DNA of 64,000 nucleotides from Devosia sp. 2618 (GTDB lineage Bacteria > Pseudomonadota > Alphaproteobacteria > Rhizobiales > Devosiaceae): contig NZ_JBEPOO010000001.1 of assembly GCF_040546815.1 (NCBI RefSeq), forward strand, positions 3,038,001-3,102,000. The letters run 5' to 3'. Both the position numbers and the translations under genes were made by a program. Position 1 is the stretch's first letter. Every line of letters begins with the position of its first letter. The notes beneath the pieces were generated by a model. The model worked only from the letters and a program-made list of their open reading frames with translations, had not been told where the DNA came from and did no database searches. This document shows positions 1 through 10,178 of the stretch, piece by piece.

Positions 1-59
1 GCATTGCTGCTCGAAACGAAGAACTGAGAGGCTGATAGAACCACGGGTGATCGCCAACA

Positions 60-998
60 ATGAGTGACGTGACAGCGAAGCCCGCTGCGCCCCTGGATGA
101 GGTCATGCTGGCGATGGATGTGGTGGATACGCTCCGCCATCGGCAGGACCTTGCGACGCGCGAACTCGCGGGGGTGACCCGCGAGCAGCAACTCATCGAG
201 AAGCTGCGCGACATCTATCATCAGCAAGGCATCGACGTGCCCGACCATATCCTCAAAGAGGGTGTGGAAGCGCTGGCCGAGAGCCGTTTTGTCTATGATC
301 CACCAAAGCCCAGCTTTGGCACCAGCGTCGCCCGGCTCTATGTCAGCCGCAAGCGCTGGGGCAAACCTGTCAGCGCCGTGCTGCTGGCGCTGCTGGTGGT
401 GGCCGTTGGCTATTTCGGCGTCTGGCGCCCCTATCAGAACAATCAGGCCGCACAGGCGCGTCTTGAGCTGGCCGAGGGTCTGCCGGCGCAGATGGATGCG
501 CTGTACCAGACCATTTACGAGGAAACCAAGGTTCAGCAGGCGGTGGTGGAAGCCGAAGCGCTGCGCACCCGTGGGCAGACCTTTGCGGCTGAAGGCAATC
601 GCACTGCGGCAGAGGCCGCCGTGCGCAACCTCACCGCGCTGCGCGACCAGTTGCGGCAGGTCTATACTGTGCGCGTGGTCAATCGACCCGATGTGCGGTC
701 CGGGTTCTGGACCTTCCCCGAGGTCAATACCGAGGCGACCAATTACTACGTCGTCGTCGAAGCGATTTCGCCTGACGGCCAGACCCTGTCGCTGCCCATT
801 CTCAATGAAGAAAACGGCCAGACCGAAGTGGTCAACATGTGGGGCGTCCGCGTCCCCGAAAGCGTCTATGACGCGGTGTCTGCCGACAAGCGCGACGATG
901 GCATCATTCAGGGCAATGAGGTGGGTCGGAAGTCGGACGGTTTCCTCGACGTTGAATATAGCATGCCGGTTCTCGGCGGCGCAGTGACCCGGTGGTAG
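60..998 (+). CDS. Membrane-anchored hypothetical protein, DUF6384-like
   Basis: This 312-residue protein resembles the DUF6384 family, whose function is unknown; the family assignment is from memory of its layout. It has a helical, charged N-terminal part (residues about 10-80), one clear transmembrane segment at about 103-122 (WGKPVSAVLLALLVVAVGYF), a second helical stretch (about 130-200) and a C-terminal domain of mixed beta character rich in Tyr/Val. There is no signal peptide, so the N-terminus is probably cytoplasmic and the C-terminal domain outside. The next gene starts 4 nt after its stop, so both are probably one transcription unit, which may begin upstream of the window. I cannot assign a biochemical role. 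Confidence 0.75.
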   Translation: MSDVTAKPAAPLDEVMLAMDVVDTLRHRQDLATRELAGVTREQQLIEKLRDIYHQQGIDVPDHILKEGVEALAESRFVYDPPKPSFGTSVARLYVSRKRWGKPVSAVLLALLVVAVGYFGVWRPYQNNQAAQARLELAEGLPAQMDALYQTIYEETKVQQAVVEAEALRTRGQTFAAEGNRTAAEAAVRNLTALRDQLRQVYTVRVVNRPDVRSGFWTFPEVNTEATNYYVVVEAISPDGQTLSLPILNEENGQTEVVNMWGVRVPESVYDAVSADKRDDGIIQGNEVGRKSDGFLDVEYSMPVLGGAVTRW

Positions 999-1002
999 AG
1001 CA

Positions 1003-2580
1003 ATGAGCATCCGTGGACCTGAAGCGCTGGCCAGTCTCGACGAGGCGATGCGCGACATTCGGCGCGAGGAAGAAGACATTTCCAAGCGCCTGGCGCGTTC
1101 GGCCGAAAAGCTGGGCAAAATCCGCGAGAACGAGGCGGAACTGTTTCGTCAGCTGGCGCGGCTGCGGCTCGATCCGAGCGTGCAGGCCGAACTGGATGGA
1201 CGCATTTTCGCGGCAGAGGGCAAGGCGCGCGATTTGCTCAAGGCCCATGCCAAGGACCTGAGCAAGGCCGAGCGGGACGCGGCGGCGATCGACGCCAAGC
1301 TGGTGCAGTTGACCACCGACCGCACCGAGGCGCTCAAGATTTTCGAGCAGCATCAGGGTGAACTCAAGACGCTTGCCGCCAAGCTGGGCGCCACCATTGC
1401 GCGCGACCCCACCTTTGCCGCCAAGCGCAGCGAAGCGACCGAACTGGCGGAAGTCGCCAACCAGTCGATGCGCAAGACCGAGCAGGCCGAAGGCGACCGA
1501 GAGCAGAAGGGCAAGCCCTACCGCGACGATCCGCTGTTCATGTATTTGTGGGAAGCCGGCTACGGCACGGCCAGCTATCGCGCCAACAACCTGTTCCGCT
1601 ATTTCGATAGTCTGGTGGCCAACCTCGTTGGCTTCCAGAAAGCGCGGCCAAACTTTGCCATGCTGAACGAAATTCCGCTGCGCCTGCGCGAGCATGCCGA
1701 ACGGCAGATCGAAAATGCAAAGGCGGCCGAACTCGAGCTGGATATGCTCGAAACCGAGGCCATCGACAATGCGGGCGGCAAGCCGATCCGCGAGGCGATG
1801 GACGTCAGCCAGAAGCAGATCGACGCGGTCGATGCGCAGATCGTCGCCACCGAAGACCAACGCGACGCGACCGCCAAGACGCTCGGACAGTTGTCGCAGG
1901 GCGGCAATCCGGCCTTTGAGAGCGCGCTGTCCGAACTGGCGGCGGCTTTGGGCCGGGAGGATATCCAGACGCTGCTGGCCGAAGCACGGCGGACCCGCAC
2001 CGGGCAGGACGACACGATCGTGGCCCAGATCGATGAAACACGCGTAAGGGCTCGCGAGGAAGAGAACGAAACCCGCGAGCAGAATGAACGGCTCAAGACG
2101 CTCGCAACGCGCCGGCGCGAGCTTGAGGACATTCAGTGGGAATTCAAGAAGCAGCGCTTTGACGATCCGCGCTCGACCTTCCGTGAAGACAAACTGGTCG
2201 GCGATCTGCTCAATGACTTTTTGCGCGGCGGCATTTCGGCCGCATCCTATTGGGACCAGTGGCGCGGCAGCCAGAACTGGACCGCCGGCACCAGCGACTG
2301 GGGCGGCGGCGTCGGCTTGCCAAACAATGGCCGTCAGCGCGCCAGTTCGCCGTGGCCCGATCGTGGTGGCAGCAATATGAGCTGGCCGGACTCGAGCTTT
2401 GGTGGCGGCAATTCGGGCAGCGGGAAATCCAAGGGCCGTAGCGGCGGCGGTTTTGGTGGTGGCTGGACCGGTGGGTCGAGCGGCAGTAGCTCGGGCAGCG
2501 GTGGCGGGTTCTCGCGGCCACGCACAGGGTCAAGCGGTACGCGCAAGACCGGCGGGTTTAAGACCGGCGGCGGGTTTTAG
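1003..2580 (+). CDS. Coiled-coil protein with Gly/Ser-rich C-terminal tail
   Basis: The 525-residue product has long heptad-like, Lys/Glu/Ala-rich stretches over roughly residues 10-170 and 220-390, interrupted by a more globular aromatic segment (about 165-215, containing DPLFMYLWEAGYGTASYRAN). From about residue 440 it becomes a low-complexity tail of Gly and Ser with scattered Trp, Phe, Lys and Arg. There is no signal peptide or membrane segment. It is probably co-transcribed with the membrane protein before it (4-nt gap), so it may be a cytoplasmic partner, perhaps a filament-like or membrane-associated scaffold. This is inference from composition; I recognise no named family. Confidence 0.75.
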   Translation: MSIRGPEALASLDEAMRDIRREEEDISKRLARSAEKLGKIRENEAELFRQLARLRLDPSVQAELDGRIFAAEGKARDLLKAHAKDLSKAERDAAAIDAKLVQLTTDRTEALKIFEQHQGELKTLAAKLGATIARDPTFAAKRSEATELAEVANQSMRKTEQAEGDREQKGKPYRDDPLFMYLWEAGYGTASYRANNLFRYFDSLVANLVGFQKARPNFAMLNEIPLRLREHAERQIENAKAAELELDMLETEAIDNAGGKPIREAMDVSQKQIDAVDAQIVATEDQRDATAKTLGQLSQGGNPAFESALSELAAALGREDIQTLLAEARRTRTGQDDTIVAQIDETRVRAREEENETREQNERLKTLATRRRELEDIQWEFKKQRFDDPRSTFREDKLVGDLLNDFLRGGISAASYWDQWRGSQNWTAGTSDWGGGVGLPNNGRQRASSPWPDRGGSNMSWPDSSFGGGNSGSGKSKGRSGGGFGGGWTGGSSGSSSGSGGGFSRPRTGSSGTRKTGGFKTGGGF

Positions 2581-2595
2581 CTCTTGTCAACTTCG

Positions 2596-2717
2596 CCTTC
2601 CCTTCGCCCCTTAGGGGAGAAGGTGGCCCGCAGGGCCGGATGAGGGGTGAAGTCATAGGGTTTTGCGGAGGGGTTTGCCCCCTCACCCCACCCCTCTCCC
2701 CGGAGGGCGAGGGGGCG
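2596..2717. repeat. REP-like palindromic interspersed element between convergent genes
   Basis: The gap between two convergent genes holds G/C blocks that fold into several hairpins: CCTTC..CCCC with GGGG..GAAGG (2601-2622), GGCCC-GCA-GGGCC (2625-2637), and a mirrored half with CCCCTCACCCC and CTCTCCCCGGAGGGCGAG (about 2687-2715). The motif pair 'gaaggtggcccgcagggccg' and 'cccctcaccccacccctctc' is the kind of mosaic seen in dispersed copies across alphaproteobacterial genomes. Only one copy lies in this window. It may also terminate transcription from both sides. Confidence 0.6.
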
Positions 2718-2751
2718 ATAGAGCCAGACGCCTGGCTTTTGCGGCCTGTCC

Positions 2752-4599
2752 CTATTGCTTGGCCAGCACCGCGAGGAATGCATCGCCGTAGCGGTCGAGT
2801 TTGGCTTGGCCGACGCCGGGGAGGTTCAGCATGTCGTGGGGGTGCTTGGGCTGGGCCAGGGCCATGGCGCGCAGGGTGTTATCGTGGAAGATGACATAGG
2901 GCGGGACGCCCTGCGCCTTGGCGAGGCGGGTGCGCTCTTCACGCAGGGCTTCGAAAAGCGGCCGCGCATGTTCGGGGATGTTGGCGACGCGTTCGAGCGA
3001 GCGGCGGACTTCCACCGATTTGCGCGGACGATCCTTGCGCAGGATGACCGTGCGCTCGTGCTTGAACACGGCGTGGGCGCTCTCGGCAAGCGTGAGCGCG
3101 CCGTGATTGGCGTGGTCGACGACAATCAGGCCCAAGGCGGTCAGCTGGCGGATGACCGACTGCCAGACCTTGGCATCGAGATCGGCGCCCTGCCCGAAGA
3201 CCTTCTGGTGTTGGTGGCCGAAGCGCTCGACCTTTTCGGTCGCTTTGCCCATCAGCACGTCGATGACGTGGGCCGCGCCGAAGCGCATGCCCGTGCGGTA
3301 GATAGCGGCCAGCGCCTTGATGGCGGCTTCGGTGCCGTCCCAGCTTTCGACCGGGGACCGACAAGTATCGCAATTGCCGCATTTGCCGTCATAGGCTTCG
3401 CCGAAATGGCTGAGGATGGCCTTGCGACGGCATTCGGCGGTTTCACAGACGCCAAGCAATGCGTTGAGCTTGCCGTGTTCGACGCGTTTGATTTCGTCGG
3501 GGGCATTGCCCTCGTCGATCATGCGGCGGCGCTGCACCACGTCGGCCATGCCATAGCTCATCCAGGCATCGGCGGGCTGGCCGTCGCGGCCGGCGCGGCC
3601 GGTTTCCTGATAGTAGGCTTCGATCGAGGCCGGCAGGTCCATGTGGGCGACATAGCGCACGTCGGGCTTATCGATGCCCATGCCGAAGGCGACCGTGGCC
3701 ACCATGCAGATGTTTTCTTCCTTGAGGAAGGCATCCTGATTGGCGGCGCGCGTCTCGGCCGGCAGGCCCGCGTGATAGGGCAAGGCGGGTATGCCTTTGC
3801 CCGAGAGCCAGTCGGCAACATCTTCGACCTTGGCGCGGGAGAGGCAATAGACGATGCCGGAGCTGCCCTTATGTGCTGCGAGAAAGCTCAACAGCTGATC
3901 GCGGGCCTTGTCGCGCTCAACGATGGAATAGGAAATATTGGGGCGGTCGAAACTGGTGGTGAAGACCTTGGCCTGTTCGAGCCCCAGACGCTCAATGATG
4001 TCTTCGCGCGTCGTCGGATCGGCCGTTGCGGTCAGGGCAATGCGCGGCACGCCGGGGAACAGTTCGACCAGCTTGATCAGCTCGCGATATTCCGGGCGGA
4101 AATCATGGCCCCACTGGCTCACGCAATGGGCTTCGTCGATGGCGAACAGCGCGATGTCGATGCCCGATAACATGTTGGCAAAGCCCGGCGTCGCCACGCG
4201 TTCGGGCGCCACATAGAGCAGATCGAGCTGGCCATTGCGCAGCTTGCGGCGGACTTCGGCGGATTCGTCTTGCGACAGCGATGAATTGAGCGCTGCGGCT
4301 TCGACGCCGGCTTGCTTGAGCGCTTCGACCTGATCGCGCATCAGGGCGATCAAAGGCGAAATGACGATGCCGACGCCCGGACGGCAGATGGCCGGGATCT
4401 GGTAGCACATGGATTTCCCGGCGCCGGTCGGGAAAAGAACCACCGCATCGCCGCCGCCGACGACGTGTTCGACGACGTCAGCCTGCTGGCCCCGGAAGCT
4501 TTTGTGACCGAAAACGTCGCGCAGCACGGTCAGCGGATCGCGCGGCGATGCCACGGTGCCGCTGCTGAACATATCCCATGCCGATTCAAGTGTGCTCAC
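2752..4599 (-). CDS. recQ: ATP-dependent DNA helicase RecQ
   Basis: This is a 615-residue RecQ-type 3'-5' helicase for recombination and replication-fork repair. The Walker A motif PTGAGKS is at residues 57-63, the DEAH box at 155-158, and the motif VI-like [10 protein letters not shown] at 331-340. A zinc site follows (C390, C407, C410, C413), then the RQC winged helix and a C-terminal HRDC domain (about 535-612). Length is normal for the family. The GTG start at 4599 is chosen because AAGGA lies a suitable distance upstream; an ATG ten codons in is the alternative. It reads alone, convergent with the coiled-coil gene. The glycosylase gene 122 nt upstream on the same strand could share its transcript. 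Confidence 0.97.
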   Translation of the reverse strand: MSTLESAWDMFSSGTVASPRDPLTVLRDVFGHKSFRGQQADVVEHVVGGGDAVVLFPTGAGKSMCYQIPAICRPGVGIVISPLIALMRDQVEALKQAGVEAAALNSSLSQDESAEVRRKLRNGQLDLLYVAPERVATPGFANMLSGIDIALFAIDEAHCVSQWGHDFRPEYRELIKLVELFPGVPRIALTATADPTTREDIIERLGLEQAKVFTTSFDRPNISYSIVERDKARDQLLSFLAAHKGSSGIVYCLSRAKVEDVADWLSGKGIPALPYHAGLPAETRAANQDAFLKEENICMVATVAFGMGIDKPDVRYVAHMDLPASIEAYYQETGRAGRDGQPADAWMSYGMADVVQRRRMIDEGNAPDEIKRVEHGKLNALLGVCETAECRRKAILSHFGEAYDGKCGNCDTCRSPVESWDGTEAAIKALAAIYRTGMRFGAAHVIDVLMGKATEKVERFGHQHQKVFGQGADLDAKVWQSVIRQLTALGLIVVDHANHGALTLAESAHAVFKHERTVILRKDRPRKSVEVRRSLERVANIPEHARPLFEALREERTRLAKAQGVPPYVIFHDNTLRAMALAQPKHPHDMLNLPGVGQAKLDRYGDAFLAVLAKQ

Positions 4600-4721
4600 C
4601 CCGTCCTTGAATCACAGGGTGGGGGTGAGCCGCAAGGCGGCAGAGGTCACCTATCGGTGCTATCCACCGGCTAAGGGCACGGCGTGTTGCGGACTTGGCG
4701 CGCCGGTGCGGTTTGGCGGCG

Positions 4722-5279
4722 CTATTTCAGCGGTTTGCTGAGATAGGGCGAGCCGCGTCGGGCGAAGCGCCAGGGCGTTTCGACGCCTTTGGTGAGGCCG
4801 ATGCGCGGGCCGGTGCCGATATCGTGAACCATGTCGGCGGCCGTCAGCGTGAACGGCTCGGCGTCGAGCGGCAGGCCGTTTTGCGCAATGGTGACGCCCA
4901 GCGCCTGGCAGAGTTTGCCGGGACCGGAGCACAATTGTTTAGCCGCGACGCCACCGCGCCGGTCATGCATGAGGTCGACGCCATGGGTCGGCTCAAGCGC
5001 GCGGATCAGCACGGCGCTGCCGGTCTGGCAGACGAAGTTGAGGCACCAGTGGATGCCGTAGATTTTGTAGACATAGGCGTGGCCGGGCGGGCCGAACATG
5101 GCGGCATTGCGCGGGGTCGGGCCATTAAAGCTATGCGAGGCCGGATCGCTGGGCTCGTAGGCTTCGACCTCGACTAAGGGGCCGCCGACGCCGTCGACGA
5201 GCAGGGTTGCGCCGATCAGGTCGCGGGCGACGTCAAGCACGGGACGGTCAAAGAAGGCGCGGGTGAGTGGCTCGGGCAT
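4722..5279 (-). CDS. mpg: DNA-3-methyladenine glycosylase (AAG/MPG family)
   Basis: The 185-residue protein excises alkylated purines from DNA to start base-excision repair. It matches the AAG/MPG fold: the VEVEAY segment carries the likely catalytic Glu39, followed by [11 protein letters not shown], the YGIHWCLNF substrate-pocket motif (about 74-82) and the C-terminal [13 protein letters not shown] signature. Length is normal for the short bacterial form. It begins 14 nt after the end of the SbcC-like ATPase gene, so it is probably the last gene of that repair operon. Confidence 0.95.
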   Translation of the reverse strand: MPEPLTRAFFDRPVLDVARDLIGATLLVDGVGGPLVEVEAYEPSDPASHSFNGPTPRNAAMFGPPGHAYVYKIYGIHWCLNFVCQTGSAVLIRALEPTHGVDLMHDRRGGVAAKQLCSGPGKLCQALGVTIAQNGLPLDAEPFTLTAADMVHDIGTGPRIGLTKGVETPWRFARRGSPYLSKPLK

Positions 5280-5293
5280 GGTCGTGATCTCGC

Positions 5294-7924
5294 TCAGGCG
5301 GGCGGCACCCAGTCGCGCATTTGCAGCACATTGCCGCCGAGCTTGGAGAATGCGCGCTGACGGCAGGAGAAGACGAGGATTTGCTGATCCCGCGATTGCT
5401 GGTGCAAAGCGTCGAACATGCGCTCAATGCGGTCATCGTCGGAATAGACCAAGGCGTCATCGAGGATGACCGGCGCGGGGCGCCCATCGCGCGCCAGCAG
5501 GCGGGCGAAGGCGAGGCGGGTGAGGATCGACAATTGCTCGCGCATGCCGCCGCTGAGGCGATCAACATCCTCGTCCTGCCCCTTGCGACGCACGGTTTGG
5601 GGCAGCAGCGTATCCTCGTCAAAGACGATGGAAATGTCGTCAAACAACAGGCCAAGCAGCGGGCGCAGCTCGGTGACGACGGGCTTGAGATAAAGGTCGC
5701 GGGCGGCAGAGCGGGCGGCGACGAGGCCCCGGCGCAAACGGTCCAGCACGGCGACTTCGGTTTCAAAGCGCGCAACGGCAGACGATGCGGCGGCGAGCAG
5801 ATCGACGGTTTCCTGCCAGACTTCTTCCACCGCGCCATCGGCACGGGCGCTGATGGCGCCATTGAGGTCAGCCAGCGTTTCGCGCAGCTGACCGGCTTCC
5901 TGCATGGCGGCATCCTGCACCGAGCGAACGCGGCGCAAGGCGGCTTCGGCGGCAGCAAGATCGTGGGCAGACTGGCGCAGTTCAAGGGCGCGCGCGACGG
6001 CCGCGCTGTGGTGGGCGTGACGATCGGCCTGGTCTTGCGTGAGGCCTGCCTGTCGGGCGGCACGGTCGGGCTTGGGGCCAAGCGTCGCGTCGAGGCCGGC
6101 CAGTTCGGAGACCAGCGCGGCAAGCGCGGTTTCAGTTTCGACCACGGCGCTTGATGCCTGATCGAGCAGTGGCTGCAGTTCGCGGGCGCTGTTGCGGGTG
6201 GTCAGCATGGCCTGTTCGGCAGCGGCGTGGGCCTGCCGGACCTGAGAGGGATCGCCCTTGAGTTCGAGGCCGTCGCCGGTCGCCGTGACAAGCTGCGCGA
6301 TCTCGGCCTGCAGGCGGGCGACGCCTTCGGGGGCAAGGTCGGCAAGGCGTTGGCGGGCGAGGTCGAGCTCTGCGGATTTGGCCTGGGTCTCGGCCTGTCG
6401 CTGGCGGGCGGCGGCAAGACTTTCGACGCCCATGCTAGCCAGCAATTTGGCGTGGCGGGCATCGGCCTGTTCGATGGCGGCATCGGCCTGTGCGGGACGA
6501 TTGGAGCGCAGGGTGAGCGTACCGACGCCAGCGATATCGAGGCGCAAGGCATTGGCAAAGCTGAGGTCTTTGCCGCCATCAAGCGCTGTTCCCGCGGCGC
6601 TGATCGCGACAGGGGAACCGGGTTCGTAGTCGACGCGCACGGTCGGCAGCGTTGCGGCCTGGGCGGCGCGGAGGCGGACCAGCTCGACTTCGAGGGCCTG
6701 CAACTTGTCGATCTCGGCGGCGGGGATGGCGTTGGCCGCCAAGGCCGCCTGACCATCTTCGACGCTGGCACGAGCAAGTTCGGCCTTATCCAGCCGGGCA
6801 CGGAGTTGGGCGAGTTTTTCGGCGGCATCGCGGGAGCGGAGGGCGGCGTCGAGGCGGGCCAGCAGGTCGCGCTGCTCGCGTTCATTGGCTTCGGCGGCCT
6901 CAATGGCGGTGCGGGCCTGTTGGCTATCGGCGACGAGCGCGGTGCGGCGCTGCAAGGCCACGTCACGCCGTTGCTGGGCGTCGCCGAGACGGAGTTCGAG
7001 TGCGTGATGGCGTTGCGTGGCAGCAGTGTAGTCGTCCAAGGCGGTTTTGGCCGCGTCATGGCGATGCAGCGCGAGGGCCGCTTCGGCCTCGGCGATCTTG
7101 AGGGCGTCGCTGTGGGTTTTGGCGGACTCAAAGGCGGCTTCAGCGCCAGCAATGGCGGCCTTGCGCGCGGCCTGTTCGTCGGCCTGCTCGATTTCGGCGA
7201 GCCGGGCGCGAACCAGACGGCGCTTGTCCAGCGCGGCGCGGAGGCCTTCGACTTCAGCCTTGAGCCTGGCTTCCTCGGCAGATAGCCGTTCGCGTTCCTC
7301 GATGGCGGCTGCATAGCGGCCACCGGCCTTGGGGCGCAGGGTGGCAGTGACCAGACGGAACAGTTCTTCTTCGCAGGCGGCGAGGATCTCGGCCATGCGG
7401 CGGCCGCCGGTGAGGGCTTCAACTTCCCCCTGCACCGAGGTCAACAGGGTTTCGCGGACGCGCTTGTCGCTTTCTTCTTCGCTATTGCTGCGGCGCTCCA
7501 TGCCGGTAACGCCCTGGCGCACCCAGAGCAGGCCGGCCGGCCCCGCGCTGCCGCCGCGCGTCAATTCGCTGATAAAAGCTTCGGCTTCGTCGGCCTGCGC
7601 CACGAGGCGACCGCTGGCCAGATCAAGCACGCTGGCGCGCTTGCCGCCATAGAATTGCTTGGTCAACCGGAAGGCGCCCGCATCGGTGACAATATCGGCC
7701 TCGACCAGCGGATTGCCGCCGCTATAGGGGCGCAGCAATTGCACGATTTTGGACGTGCTGGTGTGGGGCTGAAAGAACAGGGCGTGCAGCGCTTCAAAGG
7801 ATGTGGACTTGCCGTGTTCGTTGGCGGCCGTCAGCACATTGACGCCTTCGCCAATGCCTTCAATGGCGACGCCGCGTCCGCCGAAGCGTTTGACATTGTG
7901 GAGGCGCAGCGCAGTGAGTTTCAT
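5294..7924 (-). CDS. SbcC/YhaN-like AAA ATPase, SMC-type
   Basis: This 876-residue ATPase has the Rad50/SbcC layout: an N-terminal Walker A (ANEHGKST, about residues 35-42), long Ala/Glu/Arg-rich coiled coils over roughly 200-720, and a C-terminal ABC signature ([12 protein letters not shown]) followed by Walker B ([14 protein letters not shown]). I see no clear Rad50-type CXXC zinc hook in the middle, so the YhaN-like branch fits better than classical SbcC. Its ATG at 7924 overlaps the TGA of the upstream nuclease gene by 4 nt, which points to translational coupling and a nuclease-ATPase complex acting on DNA ends. A start 18 nt further upstream is less likely because of this overlap. Confidence 0.9.
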   Translation of the reverse strand: MKLTALRLHNVKRFGGRGVAIEGIGEGVNVLTAANEHGKSTSFEALHALFFQPHTSTSKIVQLLRPYSGGNPLVEADIVTDAGAFRLTKQFYGGKRASVLDLASGRLVAQADEAEAFISELTRGGSAGPAGLLWVRQGVTGMERRSNSEEESDKRVRETLLTSVQGEVEALTGGRRMAEILAACEEELFRLVTATLRPKAGGRYAAAIEERERLSAEEARLKAEVEGLRAALDKRRLVRARLAEIEQADEQAARKAAIAGAEAAFESAKTHSDALKIAEAEAALALHRHDAAKTALDDYTAATQRHHALELRLGDAQQRRDVALQRRTALVADSQQARTAIEAAEANEREQRDLLARLDAALRSRDAAEKLAQLRARLDKAELARASVEDGQAALAANAIPAAEIDKLQALEVELVRLRAAQAATLPTVRVDYEPGSPVAISAAGTALDGGKDLSFANALRLDIAGVGTLTLRSNRPAQADAAIEQADARHAKLLASMGVESLAAARQRQAETQAKSAELDLARQRLADLAPEGVARLQAEIAQLVTATGDGLELKGDPSQVRQAHAAAEQAMLTTRNSARELQPLLDQASSAVVETETALAALVSELAGLDATLGPKPDRAARQAGLTQDQADRHAHHSAAVARALELRQSAHDLAAAEAALRRVRSVQDAAMQEAGQLRETLADLNGAISARADGAVEEVWQETVDLLAAASSAVARFETEVAVLDRLRRGLVAARSAARDLYLKPVVTELRPLLGLLFDDISIVFDEDTLLPQTVRRKGQDEDVDRLSGGMREQLSILTRLAFARLLARDGRPAPVILDDALVYSDDDRIERMFDALHQQSRDQQILVFSCRQRAFSKLGGNVLQMRDWVPPA

Positions 7925-9045
7925 GGCGCCACTTTCTCGCAATAGCTGAACAGCCGCACCAGTGCTTCGCGGGCGATGTCACGTTCGTCGGCGGAACGGT
8001 AGGCGTCGTCGCTTTCGGCCAGTAGGGCGTCTGCGGTGTCGCGCAGGGCACCGGCACGGTCGATCAAGTCCAGATCGCTGATTTCGCAGTCGGTGGCGAG
8101 GTCGGTGGTGTTGAGTTCGAGGTGGGCAAAGTCGTGTGACAGATGCTCGATGGCCGAAACCAGCGCCGTGTGTCCGGCAAGGCGGGCGCGGCCACTGGCC
8201 ACGACCTGCAGCAGGGTCTGGCGGCGCTGCAGCGCGGGCGGCAACAGGGCATCGAGATTGGCGACGCCATCTTCTGTCGAAAGCAGATCCAGCGGCAGGG
8301 TGCGCCAAACAAAGCTGGCGGTTTCGACGGGTGTTACCTGTGGTGGCGCGCCGGGGCCGTCGAAGGTGACCAACAGGGCCGAGCCGGGCTTGTCATGCTT
8401 GAAACGGTCGGGTTCGGGCGCGCCGCTATACCAGGTGCGGTCGTTGACGGCGATCTGGCCATGCCAATCGCCCAGCGCCAGATAGTCGAGCCCGGCCAGC
8501 GTGGCGCGGTTGGGCGCGATGACGTCGGAGGCGGCGGCGTCTTCGCTAAATTGCTGGATCGCGCCATGGGCGAGGCCAATGCGCAGCGAACCGGCGGGTG
8601 TGGCGGCTCCGTCCATCCAGGCGGTCAGGTCGCGGCCGGGGCGACGGGCGGTGCAGGGCGCGGGCAAGAGCACAACGCCGGGGGCGAGGTCGATCAGGTC
8701 GGTATTGGTGGCGAGGATCACATTGGGCGGCAGCGTGGCGCGGGCAGCGTCCCAGAGTTGGTCGGCCAGGAGGCTATCGTGATTGCCGGGCAGGATGACC
8801 CAGAGCAGCGGTGCGTGATGGCCCATTTCGGCCAAAGCCTGCCGCAGGATTGTCGGGGTCGGGGTTTCGGTATCGAAAGTGTCGCCGGCCACTAGGATGA
8901 CGGTGGCGCCGTGTGTTCGCGCCTGCGCCGCAATGCGGGTGATGGAGCCATGGCGCGCCTCGCGCAGACGGCCGCGCAAATCTTCAGGCAGATTGCCGAA
9001 GCGTTTTCCCAGATGCAAATCAGAGGTGTGAACAAAACGGAACAT
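7921..9045 (-). CDS. SbcD/YhaO-like DNA repair metallophosphoesterase
   Basis: The 374-residue protein is the nuclease half of a Mre11/Rad50-like pair. Metal-binding motifs of calcineurin-like phosphoesterases are in order: FVHTSDLHLG near residue 5, VAGDTFD, PGNHDS, LAHG and LGDWHGQ. The C-terminal part probably contacts the ATPase. The ATG at 9045 fits the family N-terminus (FRFVHTSDLHLGKRF) and has GGTGG upstream; a TTG four codons earlier is possible. It is the first gene of the minus-strand repair operon and is divergent from the secreted-protein pair at 9216. Confidence 0.92.
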   Translation of the reverse strand: MFRFVHTSDLHLGKRFGNLPEDLRGRLREARHGSITRIAAQARTHGATVILVAGDTFDTETPTPTILRQALAEMGHHAPLLWVILPGNHDSLLADQLWDAARATLPPNVILATNTDLIDLAPGVVLLPAPCTARRPGRDLTAWMDGAATPAGSLRIGLAHGAIQQFSEDAAASDVIAPNRATLAGLDYLALGDWHGQIAVNDRTWYSGAPEPDRFKHDKPGSALLVTFDGPGAPPQVTPVETASFVWRTLPLDLLSTEDGVANLDALLPPALQRRQTLLQVVASGRARLAGHTALVSAIEHLSHDFAHLELNTTDLATDCEISDLDLIDRAGALRDTADALLAESDDAYRSADERDIAREALVRLFSYCEKVAP

Positions 9046-9215
9046 TGCACCACCCAAACCTCAGTCGCCGCACAAATGCAACTGCGGTGCGTGGTGAGGC
9101 CTCCAAATGAAGGATGCGGGCGGGGCGAAGAAAGCTCATGCTGAACTCTCCATTCAGTGGCGGTTCATCGTCAGGATGGTGATTATGACTGCACAAACAA
9201 CAGGAGCCGCGACCG

Positions 9216-10178
9216 ATGCCTTCCTCGTTTTCCCACCTGCTGGCCGGAACGTCCCTTATGGTATCTGTCGCCCTGTTTTCGGGCGCGGCGCTGGCCGACC
9301 CCATCGATGACAGGGCGCTGGCCTTTGTCAGCACCGAGCATGCCGAAGTGCTGCCGCTGCAATATATCAATGAGGCGCTGGACGACATGGTGGATGCCGA
9401 TCCCACCGCCATGATCCCGGCCGATGCCGACATTTCGCCGATCGAAAAAGCGCTGCTGCTGATCGATACACAGGAAGAACCCCTACCCCGGGCGCGCTAT
9501 GTGCTGCGTTATAATCGGGAGATCGTGGACGGGGTGGAACTGTCGCTGGTTGCCATCGATCGCTACAATCTTGGGCCGGCTATTCGCGCGGAAACGGCAC
9601 TGTCCTATGGCGAGGAAAACACCGCAAACGCCGAGGAATTCGGCATTGGACCGCATGTGCGCTGGCGCTTTGCGACACAACCAACGGCCAAACTCGCCGC
9701 GCTTTTGCTGGCTGCAAGCCGCGAGGAAATCAGCGAAAAGCAGGCCAAGCGCGGCAATTGTTTTGGCCGCACCTGCCTGTCGCTTGATCCGCTTGATGTG
9801 GTGGCGGACTGGGCCGAGTGGACGCAGTATGAAACGCCCCTGCCCGAGGTCGTTTACCCCACCGTTCTGAGCAACCTGTTCAATGGCGAAGCGACTGAAC
9901 TGGCGCCAGCTTTGGTGGCGCTCGAAACGGCGCAGGCGGCTGGGCTGGCGGATGGATTGGCCTGGACCCTGCCCGAAAAGCAGGGGGGCGACAACGACAC
10001 GCCGTTCATCGTCGTCATCGTCGACCGGAATCTGGGACAGGAAGTGATGTCGGACGTGGCGCTGGGCGTCGCCAAGATGGGGCTGGATAGCGAGGAACAC
10101 TGGACCCGCATTTCGGGCGGGATTTTCGATGGCGTGCCCACCCAAAACCTCACTACCGCGGAAGGACCGCTGAAATGA
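9216..10178 (+). CDS. Hypothetical secreted protein
   Basis: The 320-residue product starts with a Sec signal peptide (hydrophobic core LLAGTSLMVSVALFSGAALA, cleavage about residue 28) and otherwise has no membrane segment, so it is probably periplasmic. A single Cys pair in NCFGRTCLS (about residue 185) could form a disulfide. AGGAG lies 9 nt before the ATG. The gene overlaps the next one by 4 nt (ATGA), so the two secreted proteins are likely made together. I do not recognise a family. Confidence 0.75.
   Translation: MPSSFSHLLAGTSLMVSVALFSGAALADPIDDRALAFVSTEHAEVLPLQYINEALDDMVDADPTAMIPADADISPIEKALLLIDTQEEPLPRARYVLRYNREIVDGVELSLVAIDRYNLGPAIRAETALSYGEENTANAEEFGIGPHVRWRFATQPTAKLAALLLAASREEISEKQAKRGNCFGRTCLSLDPLDVVADWAEWTQYETPLPEVVYPTVLSNLFNGEATELAPALVALETAQAAGLADGLAWTLPEKQGGDNDTPFIVVIVDRNLGQEVMSDVALGVAKMGLDSEEHWTRISGGIFDGVPTQNLTTAEGPLK

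Noticed and set aside
2755..4170. A 471-codon plus-strand open frame opposite recQ
   Set aside because: Antisense shadow of a complete RecQ with all helicase motifs.
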